Source: Petrolisthes cinctipes
Taxonomy: Eukaryota; Arthropoda; Malacostraca; Decapoda; Porcellanidae
NCBI GenBank assembly: GCA_033782935.1
Contig: JAWQEG010000710.1
Location: 558,001-622,000 of the forward strand
Direction: 5' to 3'
DNA: 64,000 bases
A program made the translations under genes and the position numbers. Of this stretch, positions 51,801 through 64,000 are shown one piece after another. The first letter of the stretch is position 1. Each line of letters opens with the position of its first letter. The notes under the pieces are model-generated. The model had not been told where the DNA came from. It searched no databases and saw only the letters and a program-made list of their open reading frames with translations.

Positions 51801-54300
51801 TGGAGTGGTGGGTGTGAGGGTGTCATTATAGTGCTTGAACTGTAAATATCAACTGTCATTCATGGGGTGGTTGGTGTGTGGGTGTTATGACAGTGCTTGA
51901 AACGTAAATATCAACAGTCATTCATGTCATGGTGAGTGTGTGGGTGTCATTACAGTGTTTGGACTGTAAGTATAAACTGTCATTCATGGGGTGGTGTGTG
52001 TGTGGGTTCCATTACATTGCCTGGACTGTATATATCAACATTCATTCAAAGCGTGGTGGGTGTTTGTGTCAGTACAGTGCGTGGATAGTAAATATCAGCA
52101 GTCAATCATGGGGTGTGTGGGTGTCATTATAGTGATTGTATTGTAAATATCAACAGTCATTCATAAGGTGGTTAGTGTCATTACAGTGCTTGGACTGTAA
52201 ATATAAACAGTCATTCATAAGGTGGTGGGTGTGTGGGTGTCCTTAAAGTGCTTAAACTGTATATATCAACAGTCATTAATGGGGTGGTGGGGTTTGTGGG
52301 TGTCATTACAGTGCTTGGACTGTAAATATTAACAGTTATTCATGGGATGGTGGGTGTGTTAGTTTTGTTACAGTGCTCGGACTGTAAATATCAACAGTCA
52401 TTCATGGGGTGGTTAGTCTGTGAGTGTTATTACAATGCTTGGACTGATAATATCAACAGTCAATCATGGGTTGTGGGTGTCATTACAGTGCTTGGACTGT
52501 AAATATCAATAGTCATTCATGGGGTCGTGGGTGTGTCATTACCGTGCTTGGTGTGTAAATATCAACCATCATTCATGGGGTGGTGGGTGTCATTACAGTG
52601 CTTGTACTGTAAATATCAACAGTCATTAATGCGGTGCTCGGTGTGTGGGTTTCATTACAGTGCTTAGACTGTATATATCAACAGTCATTAATGGGGTGGT
52701 GGGTGTGTGGGTGTCATTACAGTGCTTGGAGTGTAAATATTAACAGTTATTCATGGGATGGTGGGTGTGTTAGTTTCATTACAGTGCTCGTACTGTAAAT
52801 ATCAACAGTCATTCATGGGATGGTAGGTGTTATTACAGTGCTTGGACTGTAAATATCAACAGTCATTAAAAGGATGTTGTGTGTGTGGGTGTCATTACAG
52901 CGCTTGGACTGCAAATATCAACAGTCTATCATGGGATGGTAAGTGTGTGGGTGTCATTACAGTGCTTGGACTGTTAATATCAACAGACATTCATGGGGTG
53001 GTGGGTGTGTGTGTCATTACAGTGTTTGGACTGTAAATATCAACAGTTATTCATAGGGTGGTGGGTGTGTGGGTATCATTACAGAGCTTTGACTGTAAAT
53101 ACCAACAGTCATTCATGGGGTGGTGGGAGTGTGGGTGTTATTACAGAACTCGGACTGTCAACATAAACAGTCATTCAAGTGGTGGTGGGTGTGTGGGTGT
53201 CATTATAGTGCTAAGACTGTAAATATCAACCATCATTCATGGAGTGGTGTATGTGAGGGTGTCATTATAGTGCTTGAACTGTAAATATCAACAGTCATTC
53301 ATGGGGTGGTTGGTGTGTGGGTGTTATGACAGTGCTCGGAATGTAAATATCAACAGTCATTCATGGCATGGTGAGTGTGTGGGTGTCATTACAGTGCTTG
53401 GACTGTAAGTTTAAACTGTCATTCATGGGGTGGTTTGTGTGTCGGTTCCATTACATTGCCTGGACAGTAAATATCAACAGTCATTCAAGGCGTGGTGGGT
53501 GTTTGTGTCAGTACAGTGCGTGGATAGTAAATATCAACAGTCAATCATGGGGTGTGTGGGTGTCATTATAGTGATTGTATTGTAAATATCAACAGTCATT
53601 CATGGGGTGGTTAGTGTCATTACAGTGCTTGGACTGTAAATATAAACAGTCATTCATGAGGTGGTGGGTGTTTGGGTGTCATTAAAGTGCTTGGACAGTA
53701 TATATCAACAGTAATTAATGGGGTGGTAGGTGTGTAGGTGTCATTACAGTGCTTGGACTGTAAATATTAACAGTTATTCATGGGATGGTGGGTGTGTTAG
53801 TTTCATTACAGTGCTCGGATTGTAAATATCAACAGTCATTCATGGGGTGGTGGGTGTCATTACAGTGCTTGGACTGTAAATATCAACAGTCATTCATGGG
53901 GTGGTTAGTCTGTGAGTGTTATTACAATGCTTGGACTGAAAATATCAACAGTCATTCATGGGGTAGTGGGTGTCATTACAGTGCTTGGACTGTAAATATC
54001 AACCGTCATTCATGGGGTCGTGGGTGTGTCATTACAGTGCTTGGAGTGTAAATATCAACCGTCATTCATGGGGTGGTGGGTGTCATTACAGTGCTTGTAC
54101 TGTAAATATCAACAGTCATTAATGCGGTGCTCGGTGTGTGGGTTTCATTACAGTGCTTGGACTGTAAATATCAACAGTCATTCAAGGGGTGGTGGGTGTG
54201 TGGGTGTCATTACAGAGCTTGGACAGTATATATCAACAGTAATTCATGGGGTGGTTGGTGTTATTACAGTGCTTGGACTTTAAATATCAACAGTCATTAA
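48857..54300 (+). repeat. Satellite B tandem array, block 3
   Basis: 5.4 kb of forward units between the two MITE copies. It includes the variant TGTTAATATATATTAACAG near 50461 and a stretch (about 49020-49830) that is found again in reverse orientation at 59939-61250. The last several units (about 53570-54300) match 47740-48421. Confidence 0.95.
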
Positions 54301-54735
54301 CCCTTATCTGCCTATTGACCAAATATCACGTCACCGTGAATTTAGGCCTTAAAGATGATTGACGTAATATAAAGCCGGTAGAAAAAAAACTGCTTGGGCT
54401 ATATCTAGCCACTTCATTGGTAACACTGGTTAGGTTGGGCCTTTAATGAGTGGTGTGAGAGGGAAATGGTTTACTCGTCATATATACGCAATGAAAATAC
54501 GCTCGCACACGTTTTCTAATTATTAGTTTTTTTTTAGGGGTAACTACTTTATTACTCATGGCGCTGCTGTACGCAAACCAGTGGACCTAGGAAACTTTAG
54601 TTAACAGATTTTGATGTATAAAATCAAGCTCTACAAATATCTAATAACAAAATTTACCTAAACAAAACTTTAAAAATCACCATGTTTTTGTGGTTCATGC
54701 TCCAGTAGCGCTAGGGGGACTGCGGTTCTAATGGG
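54301..54735. mobile_element. piggyBac-like MITE, copy 2 (435 bp)
   Basis: Same length and sequence as copy 1 apart from scattered substitutions. It is flanked by TTAA (54297-54300 and 54736-54739). The preceding satellite unit has the same rare GGACTTTAAATATC variant as at copy 1, so this copy arose by duplication of a satellite segment that already carried the MITE. Tips are CCCTTATCTGCC and, from the right, CCCATTAGAACC. Confidence 0.78.
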
Positions 54736-57700
54736 TTAATGTGGTGGCAGGTGTGTGGTTGTCATTGCAGTGCTTGGACTATAAATATCAACTATCATTC
54801 ATGGGGTGGTAGGTGTGTGGGTGTCATTAGAGTGCTTAGACTGTAAATATCAGCATGCATACATGGGATGGTGGGTGTGTGGATGTCATAACAGTGCTTA
54901 AACTGTAAATATCAACAGTCATTCATGGAGTGGATGGTGTGTGAGTCTCATTACATTGCTTGGACTGTAAATATCAACAGTCATTTATGGGATGGTGGAT
55001 GTGAGTGTGTCATTACAGTGCATGGACTATAAATATCAATGGTCATTAATGGGGTGGTGGGTGTCATTACAGTGTTTGGACTGTAAATATCAACAGTCAT
55101 TCATGGGAAGGTGGGTGTGTGGATGTCATTACAGTGTTTGGACTGTAAATATCAACAGTCATTCATGGGTTGGTGTATGTGTTGGTGTCATTACAGTGTT
55201 TGGACTGTAAATATCAACTGTCATTCATTGGGTGGTGGGTGTTTGTGTGTCATTACAGTGCTTAGACTGTTAATATATATCAACAGTCATTCATGGGGTG
55301 GTGGGTGTAAAGCTGTCATTACAGTGCTTGGACTGTAAATATCAACCGTCATTCATGGGGTGGTGGGTGTCATTACAGTGCTTTGACTGTAAATATCAAC
55401 AGCCATTCATGGTGTGGTGAGTGTCATTACAGTGCTTGGACTGTATATATCAACAGTCATTCATGGGGTGGTGGGTGTGTGGGTGTCATTACAGTGTTTG
55501 GAATGTAAATATCAACAGTCATTCATGGGGTGGTGGGTGTCATTACAGTCCTTGTACTATAAATATTAACAGTCATTAATGCGGTAGTGGTTGTGTGGGT
55601 TTCATTACAGTGCTTGGACTGTTAATATCAACAGTCATTAAAGGGGTGGTGGGTGTGTGGGTGTCATTACAGAGCTTGGACAGTAAATATCAACAGTCAT
55701 GAATGAGGTGGTGGGTGTCATTACAGTGCTTGGACTGTAAATATCAACAGTTATTCATGGGAAGGTGGGTTTGTGGGTATCCATTAAAGTGCTTGGACTG
55801 TAATTATCAACAGTCATTGATGGGGTGGTGGGTGTGTGAAGGATATTACAGTTCTTGGACTGTAAATATTAACCAACATTCATGGGGTTTTGGTTGTGTG
55901 GGTGTCATTACAGTGCTTGGACTGTAAATATCAACAGTCATTAATGGGTTGGTTTATGTGTGGGTGTCATTACAATGTTTGGACTGTAAATATCAACTGT
56001 CATTCATTGGGTGTGTCAGTGACATTACAGTGCTTGTACTGTAAATATCAACAGTCATTCATGGGTTGGTGTGTGTGTGTCATTACAGTGCATGGACTGT
56101 AAATATCAACTGTCATTCATGGGGTGTGTCAGTGACAATACAGTGCTTGTACTGTAAATATCAACAGTCATTAAATGGTTGGTGGGTGTGTATGTCATTA
56201 CAGTGCTTGAACTGTAAATATCAACAGTCATTCATTGGGTGGTGGGTTTTTGTGTGTCATTAGAGTGCTTCGACTGTTAATATATATCAACAGTCATTCA
56301 TGGGGTGGTGGGTGTGTAGCTGTCATGACAGTGCTTGGACTGTAAATATCAACCATCATTCATGGTGTGGTGGGTGTCATTACAGTGCTTTGACTGTAAA
56401 TATCAACTGTCATTCATGGTGTGGTGAGTGTCATTACAGTGCTTGGACTGTATTTATCAACAGTCATTCATGGGGCGGTGGGTATGTGGGTGTCATTACA
56501 GTGTTTGGACTGTAAATATTAACAGTCATTAAAGGGGTGGTGGGTGTGTGGGTGTCATTACAGTGCTTAGACTGAAATATCAACAGTTATTCATTGAGTG
56601 GTGGGTGTGTGGGTGTCATTACAATGCTTGGACTGTAAATATCAACAGTCATTTATTGGGTGGTGGGTTTTTGGTGTTATTACAGTGCTTGGACTGTAAA
56701 TATCAACAGTCATTCATGGGAAGGTGGGTGTGTGGGTGATATTACAGTGCTTGGACTAAATATTAACCAACATTAATGGGGTTGTGGTTGTGTGGGTGTC
56801 ATTACAGTGCTTGGACTGTAAATATCAACTATCATTCATGGGTTTGTGGATGCGTGGGTGTCATTACAATCCTTGGACTGTAAATATCAAGAGTCTTTAA
56901 TGGGGAGGTGGGTTGTTGGTGTTATTACAGTGCTTGTACTGTAAATATCAACAGTCATTCATGGGTTGGTGTGTGTGTGTCATTACAGTGCATGCACTAT
57001 AAATATCAATGGTCATTAATGGGGTGGTGGGTGTCATTACAGTGTTTGGACTGTAAATATCAACAGTCATTCATGGGAAGGTGGGTGTATGAATGTCATT
57101 ACAATGCTTGGACTGTAAATATCAACAGTCATTAATGGGGTGGTGGGTGTGTGGGTGTCATTACAGAGCTTGGACTGCAAATATCAATTGTCATTTATGG
57201 GGTGTTGGGTGTGTGGGTGTCATTACAGTTCTTGGACTGTAGTTATCAACAGTCATTCATGGGATGGTGGGTCTGTGGGTATCATTACAATGCTTGGACT
57301 GTAAATATCAACAGTCATTCATAGGGTGGTGGTAGTGTGGGTATCATTACAGTGCTTGAACTGTAAATATCAACAGTCATTCATGGTGTGATGGGTGTGT
57401 GGGTGTCATTACAGTGCTTGGACTGTTAATATTAACAGTCATTCATGGGGTGGTTATAGTCATTACAGTACTTGGACTGTAAATATCAACAGCCATTCAT
57501 GGGGTGGTAAGTGTGTGGGTGTCATTACAGTGTTTGGACTGTAAATATCAACCATCATTTATGGGGTGGTAGGTGTGTGGTTGTCATTACAGAGCTTGGA
57601 CTGTAAATATCAACAGTCATTCATGTGGTGGTGGGTTTGTAGGTATCATTACAATGCTTGATCCATAAATATCAACAGTCATTCATGAGGTGGTGGTTGT

Positions 57701-58741
57701 GTGGGTGTCAGTACAGTGTGTGGATAGTAAATATCAACAGTCAATCATAAGGTGTGTGGGTGTCATTATAGTAATTGTACTGTAAATATCAACAGGTATT
57801 AAAGGGGTGGTGGGTGTGATTACAGTGCTTGGACTGCAAATATTTACAGTCATTCATGGGAAGGTTAGTGTCATTACAGTGCTTGGACTGTAAATATCAA
57901 CAGTCATTCATGAGGTGGTGGGTGTGTGGGTGTCATAACAGTGCTTGGACTGTAAATATCAACAGTCCATTCATGGGGTGGTTGGTGTGTGTGTGTCATT
58001 ACAGTGCTTGGACTGTAAATATTAATTGTCATTAATGGGGTGGTGGGTGTCATTACAATACCTGGACTGTAAATATTAACAGTCATTCATGGGGTGGTGA
58101 GTGTGTGGGAGTCATTACAGTGCTTGGGTTGTAAATATCAACCGTCTTTCATTGGGTGGTGGGTGTCATTACAGTGATTTGACTGTAAAAATCAAGTCAT
58201 TTATGGGGTGTTGGGTGTGTGGGTGTCATTACAGTGTTTGGACTGTAAATATCAACAGTTGTTCATAGGGTGGTGGGTGTGTGGGTATCATTACAGAGCT
58301 TGGACTCTAAATACCAACAGTCATTCATAGGGTGGTGGGGGTGTGGGTGTCATTACAGAACTCGGACTGTCAACATCAACAGTCATTCAAGTGGTGGTGG
58401 GTGTGTGGGTGTCATTACAGTGCTAAGACTATAAATATCAACCATCATTCATGGAGTGGTGGATGTGAGGGTGTCATTATATTGCTTGAACTGTAAATAT
58501 CAACAGTCATTCATGGCATGGTGAGTGTGTGGGTGTCATTACAGTGCTTGGACTGTAAGTATAAACTGTCATTCATGGGGTGGTGTGTGTGTGGGTTCCA
58601 TTACATTGCCTGGACTGTAAATATCAACAGTCATTCAAGGCGTGGTGGGTGTGTGTGTGTCAGTACAGTGCGTGGATAGTAAATATCAACAGTCAGTCAT
58701 GGGGTGTGTGGGTGTCATTATAGTGATTGTATTGTAAATAT
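54736..58741 (+). repeat. Satellite B tandem array, block 4
   Basis: Forward 62/54-bp units up to the second solo LTR. The variant with an extra TATA (TGTTAATATATATCAACAG) recurs near 55269 and 56277. The terminal stretch from about 58670 (GTGCGTGGATAGTAAATATC) matches 52070 and 53515, which gives the uninterrupted version of the LTR target. Confidence 0.95.
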
Positions 58742-59421
58742 TGTTATGTATTCAGAATACCCTCTGAACAGTAAAGATTCAAAATAAAAATAAAAATAAA
58801 CGAAATCCAAATCCAAATTATATAAATACAACTTGAACTGAATTTAAGGAAAAGGGAAAAATATAAACACAAAATTACGTTACAAATAATATATTAATAT
58901 AATAAACAATAAACCGAAGGGACTTAATACTAACTTACAATACTAACTTAATATTAATTAACAAAAATACCTCAAACCTAATTAGTCAATACCGGTCTTC
59001 AACATCCACAAAACATAACATATTAATACTTAACCTAACCCTACTCACAGTCTCTTAACAGCCTATACGACTAATGTCAAAGGTGGTTCATTCCAACATA
59101 ATAACCCCTCAAAAGGTCTGTTACAATACCTGAGATCGGTAAACAGGGCTGGACACTCGTGGACCTCGATGCAGTCACAGACAACCAGATACTGACTGAA
59201 GATTTTACAAAACCCCGAGTTTATATACTCCTCTAGTTGAGTCGAGGCTTATTTGAAGCCCTGTTTGAATCCCAGAAAATGTAGTTAGTGTTCCACATTT
59301 CACCAATAAACAACCATTACCTCAATACATTAAACCCCTAACAAATGAATCATTACAATATTATAAGAATACACAGTAATACAATAATACATTAATAATA
59401 TCGCAGGGAGTCTACCTAACA
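58742..59421 (-). mobile_element. Solo LTR, 680 bp, perfect 4-bp target duplication
   Basis: On the minus strand it starts TGTTAGGTAGAC and ends ACATAACA, so the tips TGTTA/TAACA are inverted. It is flanked by ATAT at 58738-58741 and 59422-59425. Paralogous satellite at about 53573-53600 has one ATAT and no insert. It contains a TATA box with a well-placed TCAGT initiator. It is AT-rich and lacks coding sequence. It differs in sequence from the LTR at 43746-44356 and belongs to another family. The 4-bp duplication suggests Gypsy, which remains an inference. Confidence 0.83.
59221..59227 (-). promoter_or_regulatory. LTR TATA box with initiator
   Basis: TATATAA on the minus strand in GAGTATATAAACTCGG, followed about 30 bases downstream by TTCAGTCAGT. 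TCAGT is the classic arthropod initiator and its spacing is right for transcription start. Confidence 0.65.
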
Positions 59422-59938
59422 ATATCAACAGTCCTTCATGGGGTGGTTAGTGTCATTACAGTGCTTGGACTGTAAATATAAACAGTCATTCGTGAGGTGG
59501 TGGGTGTGTGGGTGTCATTAAAGTGCTTGGACTATATATATAAACAGTCATTAATGGGGTGGTGGGTGTGTGGGTGTCATTACAGTGCTTGGACTGTAAA
59601 TATCAACAATCATTCATGGGGTGGTTAGTCTGTGAGTGTTATTACAATGCTTGAACTGAAAATACCAACAGTCATTCATGGGGTGGTGGGTGTCATTACA
59701 ATGCTTGGACTGTAAATATCAACAGTCATTCATGGGGTCGTGGGTGTGTTGGTGTCATTACAGTGCTTGGAGTGTAAATATCAACCATCATTCATGGGGT
59801 GGTTGGTGTCATTACAGTGCTTGTACTGTAAATATCAACAGTCATTTAAAGGATGTTGGGTGTGTGGGTGTCATTACTGCGCTTGGACTGCAAATATCAA
59901 CAGTCAATCATGGGATGGTAAGTGTGTGGGTGTCATTA
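59422..59938 (+). repeat. Satellite B tandem array, block 5
   Basis: Forward units from the second LTR to the start of the large inverted stretch. The first units (TTAGTGTCATTACAG, then AATATAAACAGTC) continue the series broken by the LTR and match 53597 onward. Confidence 0.93.
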
Positions 59939-61250
59939 CACTCACCACACCATGAATAGCTGTTGATATTTACAGTCAAAGAACTGTAATGACACCCACC
60001 ACCCCATTAATGACTGTTGATATTTACAGTCCAAGCACTGAAATGACACCCACCACCCCATGAATGACTAGATATTTACACTCCAAGCACTGTCATTACA
60101 CCTACACACCCACCACCCACTGAATGAAAGTTGATATTTACAGTCCAAGCACTGTAATGACACACACTCCCACCAACCTATGAATGACTTGATATTTACA
60201 ATCCAAATTCTGTAATAGCACCCACACACCCCATGAATGTCAGTTGATATTTACAGTCCAAGTACTGTAATGACACCCAGACACCCACCACTCCATGAAT
60301 GACTGTTGATATTTACAATCCAAGCACTGTAATGATACCCACACACCCACCACCCCATGAATGACTGTTGATATTTACAATCCAAGCACTGCATTGACAC
60401 CCACACACTGATCACCCCATGATTGACTGTTAATATTTACACTCTAAGCACTGTAATGACACCCACACACCCACCAACCAATAAATGACTGTTGATATTT
60501 ACATTTCAAGCACTGTAATGAGACCCACACACAAACCACCCCATGAATGACTGTTGATATTTACAGTCCAAGCATTGTAATGAGACTAACACACCATCCA
60601 CCCCATGAATGACTGTTGATATTTACAGTCCAAGCACTGTAATGACACCCACACACCCTCCACCCCAATAATGACCATTGTTATTTATAGTCCAAGCACT
60701 GTAATGACACCCACAAACCCACCACCCAATGAATATCTGTTGATATTTACAGTTCAAGCACTGTTCTGACACCCACACACCACCCACCCCATAAATCACT
60801 GTTGATATTTACAGTCCAAAAATTGTAATGATACCCACACACCCACCACCCCATGAATGTCTAATGATATTAACAGTCCAAGAACTGTAATATCACCCAC
60901 ACACACACCACCCCATAAATGACTGTTGATATTTACTGTCCAAGCACTGTAATGATATCCACACACCCACCTTCCCATGAATGACTGTTGATATTTACAG
61001 TCCAAACACTGTAATGACACCCACCACCCCATTAATAACCATTGATAATCATAGTCTATGCACTGTAATGACACCCACACACCCACCACTCAATGAATAA
61101 CTGTTGATATTTCAGTCCAAGCACTGTAATGACACCCACACACGTACCATCCCATGAATGACTGTTGATATTTATAGTCCAATCACTGTAATGATACCCA
61201 AACACCCACCTTCCCATGAATAACTCTTTATATATCCAGTCCACACACAC
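59939..61250 (-). repeat. Satellite B units in reverse orientation (about 1.3 kb)
   Basis: Some 21 units read on the minus strand. Read in reverse complement they match 49020-49830 unit by unit. Examples are GGGTGCTATTACAGAATTTG (49612) and GTCATTATTGGGGTGGAGGG (49223), both found inverted here. The right turn is near 61241-61252 in a CA-rich stretch. The left turn is at ATTACACTCACC. Confidence 0.9.
59941..60014 (-). repeat. 74-bp inverted repeat arm, left end of inverted block
   Basis: The reverse complement of 59941-60014 equals 61255-61328 with one mismatch. The match is far closer than between average satellite B units and includes the rare TTCTTTGACT and CAGCTATTCATGGTGTGG variants. 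Confidence 0.9.
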
Positions 61251-64000
61251 AATGGTCATTAATGGGGTGGTGGGTGTCATTACAGTTCTTTGACTTTAAA
61301 TATCAACAGCTATTCATGGTGTGGTGAGTGTCATTACAGTGCTTGGACTGTATATATCAACAGTCATTCATGGGGTGGTTGGTGTTTGGGTGTCATTACA
61401 GTGCTTGGACTGTAAATATCAACAGTCATTCATGGGTTGGTGGATGTGTGGGTGTCATTACAGTGCTTGGACTGTAAATATCAACTGTCATTTATTGGGT
61501 GGTGGGTGTTTGTGTGTCATTACAGTGCTTAGACTGTTAATATATTTCAACAGTCATCAATGGGGTGGTGGGTATGAAGCTGTCATTACAGTGCTTAGAC
61601 TGTAAATATCAACCGTCATTCTTAGGGTGGTGGGTGTCATTACAGTTCTTTGACTGTAAATATCAACAGCCATTCATGGTGTGGTGAGTGTCATTACAGT
61701 GCTTTAACTGTATATATCAACAGTCATTCATGTGGTGGTGGGTGTGTGGGTGTCATTACAGTGTTTGGATTGTAAATATTAATAGTCATTCATGGGGTGG
61801 TGGGTGTTTGGGTGTTATTACAGTGCTTGGACTGAAATATTAACAGTTATTTATTGGGTGGTGGTGTGTGGGTGTCATTACAGTGCATGGACTATAAATA
61901 TCAATAGTCATTAATGGGGTGGTGGGTGTGAGGGTGTCATTTCATTGCCTGGACTGTAAATATCAACAAGCATTCAAGGGGTTGATGGTGTGTGAGTGTC
62001 ATTACAGTGCTTGGACTGTCAATATCAACAGTCATTCATGGGGTGCTTGGTGTGTGGGTCTCATTACTTTGCATGGAATGTAAATATCAACAGTCATTAA
62101 TGGGTTGGTGGGTGTGTGGGTGTCATTACAGTGCTTAGACTGTAAATATCAACAGTCAATCATGGGGTAGTAAGTGTGTGGGTGTCATTACAGTGCTTGG
62201 ACTGTAAATATCAATTGTCATTCATGGTGTGTGTGGGTGCTATTACAGAGATTGGCGTGTAATTATCAACAGTCATTCATAGGTTGGTGGGAGTGTTTGT
62301 CATTACAGTGCTTGGACTGTAAATATCAACAGTCATTCAAGGGGTGGTGGGTATGTAGGTGTAATTACAGTGCTTCGAGTGTAAATATCAAATCATTCAT
62401 GGGGTGGTGTGTGTCATTACAGTGCTTGGACTGTAAATATCAACAGTCATTCATGGGGTGGTGGATGTGTTAGTGTCAATACAGTGCTTGGACTGCAAAT
62501 ATCAACAGTCATTCATGGGATGATAGGTGTCATTACAGTACTTGGACTGTAAATATCAACAGTCATTCATGGGGTGGTGGATGTGTGGGTGTCATTACAT
62601 TTATTGGACTGTAAATATTAACAGACATTTATGGGCTGTGGGTGTGTGGGTGTCATTACAATGTTTGGACTGTAAATATCAACGGTCATTGATGGGGTGG
62701 TGGGTGTGTGGGTGTGATTACAGTGCTTGGACTGTATATATCAACAGTCATTTATGGGTTGGTGGGTGTGAGGGTGTCATTACAGTGCTTGGATTACAAA
62801 TATAAACAGTCATTCATAGGATGGTGGGTGTTATTACAGTGCTTGGACTGTAAATATCAACAGTTATTTAAGGTATGGTAAGTGTGTTGGTGTCATTACA
62901 GTGCTTGGACTGTTAATATCAACATACATTCATGGGGTGGTGGGTGTGTTGGTGTCATTACAATGCTTGGACTGTAAATATCAACAGTCATTCATAAGGT
63001 GGGGGGTAAGTGGGTGTCATTACAGTGCTTGGACTAAAAATATAATCAGTCATTCATGGGGTGGATGGTGTGTGAGTGTCATTACAATGCTTAGACTGTA
63101 AAATTAAATAGTCATTAATGGGGTGGTTGTTGTGTGGTTCTCATTACAGTGCATGGAATGTAAATATCAACAGTCATTTATGGGTTGGTGGGTGTGTCGG
63201 TGTCATTACAGTGCTTAGACTGTAAATATCAACAGTCAATCATGGGGTGGTCAGTTTGTGGGTGTCAATACAGTGCTTGGACTGTAAATATCAACAGTCA
63301 TTCATGGGGTGGTGGGTGTAAGGGTGATATTACAGTGCTTGGACTGTATATATTAACCATCATTAATGGGGTTATGGTTGTGTGGGTGTCATTACAGTGC
63401 TTGGACTGTAAATATTATTAATCATTCATGGGTTTGTTGGTGTGTGGGTGTCATTACAATGCTTGGACTGTAAATATCAACAGTCATTCATGGGGTGGTG
63501 GGTGTTTGGTGTCATTACACTGCTTGGATTGTAAATATCAACAGTCATACATTGGTTGGTGGGTGTGTTGGTGTCATTACAGTGCTTGGACTGTAAATAT
63601 CAACTGTCATTCATGGAGTGTGTCGGTGACATTACAGTGCTTGTACAATAAATATCAACAGTCATTTATGGGTTGGTGTATGTGTGTGTGTCATTACAGT
63701 GCTTGGACTGTAAATATCAACTGTCATTAATGGGGTGTGTCGGTGACATTATAGTGCTTGTACTGTAAATATCAACAGTCATTCATTTGTTGGTGGGTGT
63801 GTGTGTCATTACAGCGCTTGGACTGTATATATCAACAGTTATTCATTGGGTGGTGGGTGTGTGGGTGTCAGTACAGTGCTTGGACTATAAATATCAATGG
63901 TCATTAATGGGGTGGTGGATGTGTTGGTGTCATTACAGTGCTTGGACTGTAAAAATCAACAGTTATTCATGGGGTGGATGGTGTGTGAGTGTCAACAGTG
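61251..64000 (+). repeat. Satellite B tandem array, block 6
   Basis: Forward 62/54-bp units to the end of the window, so the array continues beyond it. The TATA-expanded variant occurs again near 61540, and the short CATGGGGTGTGTCGGTGACATTA type near 63610-63750. No interruption is seen. Confidence 0.95.
61255..61328 (+). repeat. 74-bp inverted repeat arm, right of inverted block
   Basis: This forward-oriented partner of 59941-60014 lies just outside the inverted block. The related forward variant without inversion occurs near 55370-55440 and 61630-61700. Confidence 0.9.

Noticed and set aside
59030..59045. Telomere-like TTAACCTAACCCTA in the second solo LTR
   Set aside because: Fewer than three TTAGG-like units and inside an LTR; not a telomeric tract.
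41217..64000. Open frames rich in WVSLQCLDCKYQQSF-like repeats in satellite B
   Set aside because: Direct translation of the 62/54-bp unit; no start context or function is supported.

Overview
This is eukaryotic repeat DNA, not a gene region. About 54 kb of the 64 kb is tandem satellite DNA of two unrelated families. Everything else is transposon sequence inserted into the satellites. The spliceosomal-type introns, RNA polymerase II-style TATA boxes, a DIRS retrotransposon, solo LTRs and cut-and-paste MITEs all point to an animal. An arthropod, perhaps a decapod crustacean, is my best guess (DIRS type, TCAGT-like initiators in the LTRs), but no host gene is present to prove it.

Layout. 1-41203 is satellite A: a unit of about 176 bp, AT-rich, always in the same orientation. 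Each unit is itself a diverged head-to-tail dimer of an 88-bp ancestor. It is organised in nested higher-order repeats (about 0.88, 1.23, 1.76, 2.82 and 3.52 kb, i.e. 5, 7, 10, 16 and 20 units). It is interrupted by a 701-bp Harbinger-like MITE (2834-3534, TSD TTA) and a 7.07-kb DIRS element (6280-13350). At 41204-41207 it switches directly, through a shared AGTC, into satellite B, which runs to the end of the window. Satellite B has units of 62 or 54 bp, each with three alternating ACAGT/ACTGT arms and a G-rich tail. It is interrupted by two solo LTRs (43746-44356 and 58742-59421, 4-bp TSDs), by two copies of one 435-bp piggyBac-like MITE (48422-48856 and 54301-54735, TTAA), and by two stretches in reverse orientation (42456-42599 and about 59939-61250).

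The DIRS element lies on the minus strand. Reading from 13350 to 6280 it has a 5' inverted terminal repeat, a leader, gag (first three introns), reverse transcriptase-RNase H-methyltransferase-like polyprotein (fourth intron), an overlapping tyrosine recombinase, a 3' noncoding region with poly-C, an internal complementary region and a 3' inverted terminal repeat. The terminal repeats share a 211-bp arm, and the internal complementary region carries a head-to-tail copy of the two unique ends, as expected for the DIRS1 replication model. Four GT-AG introns that I predict by eye restore the frame at every join. The recombinase is open and has its full catalytic set. Gag carries a frameshift and RT an in-frame stop, so this copy cannot make all its own proteins.

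Time order can be read from paralogous empty sites: satellite higher-order duplication came before the Harbinger MITE, the DIRS and the second LTR insertions, while the piggyBac MITE inserted first and was then copied with its satellite surroundings. I see no tRNA, rRNA, CRISPR array or host protein gene.
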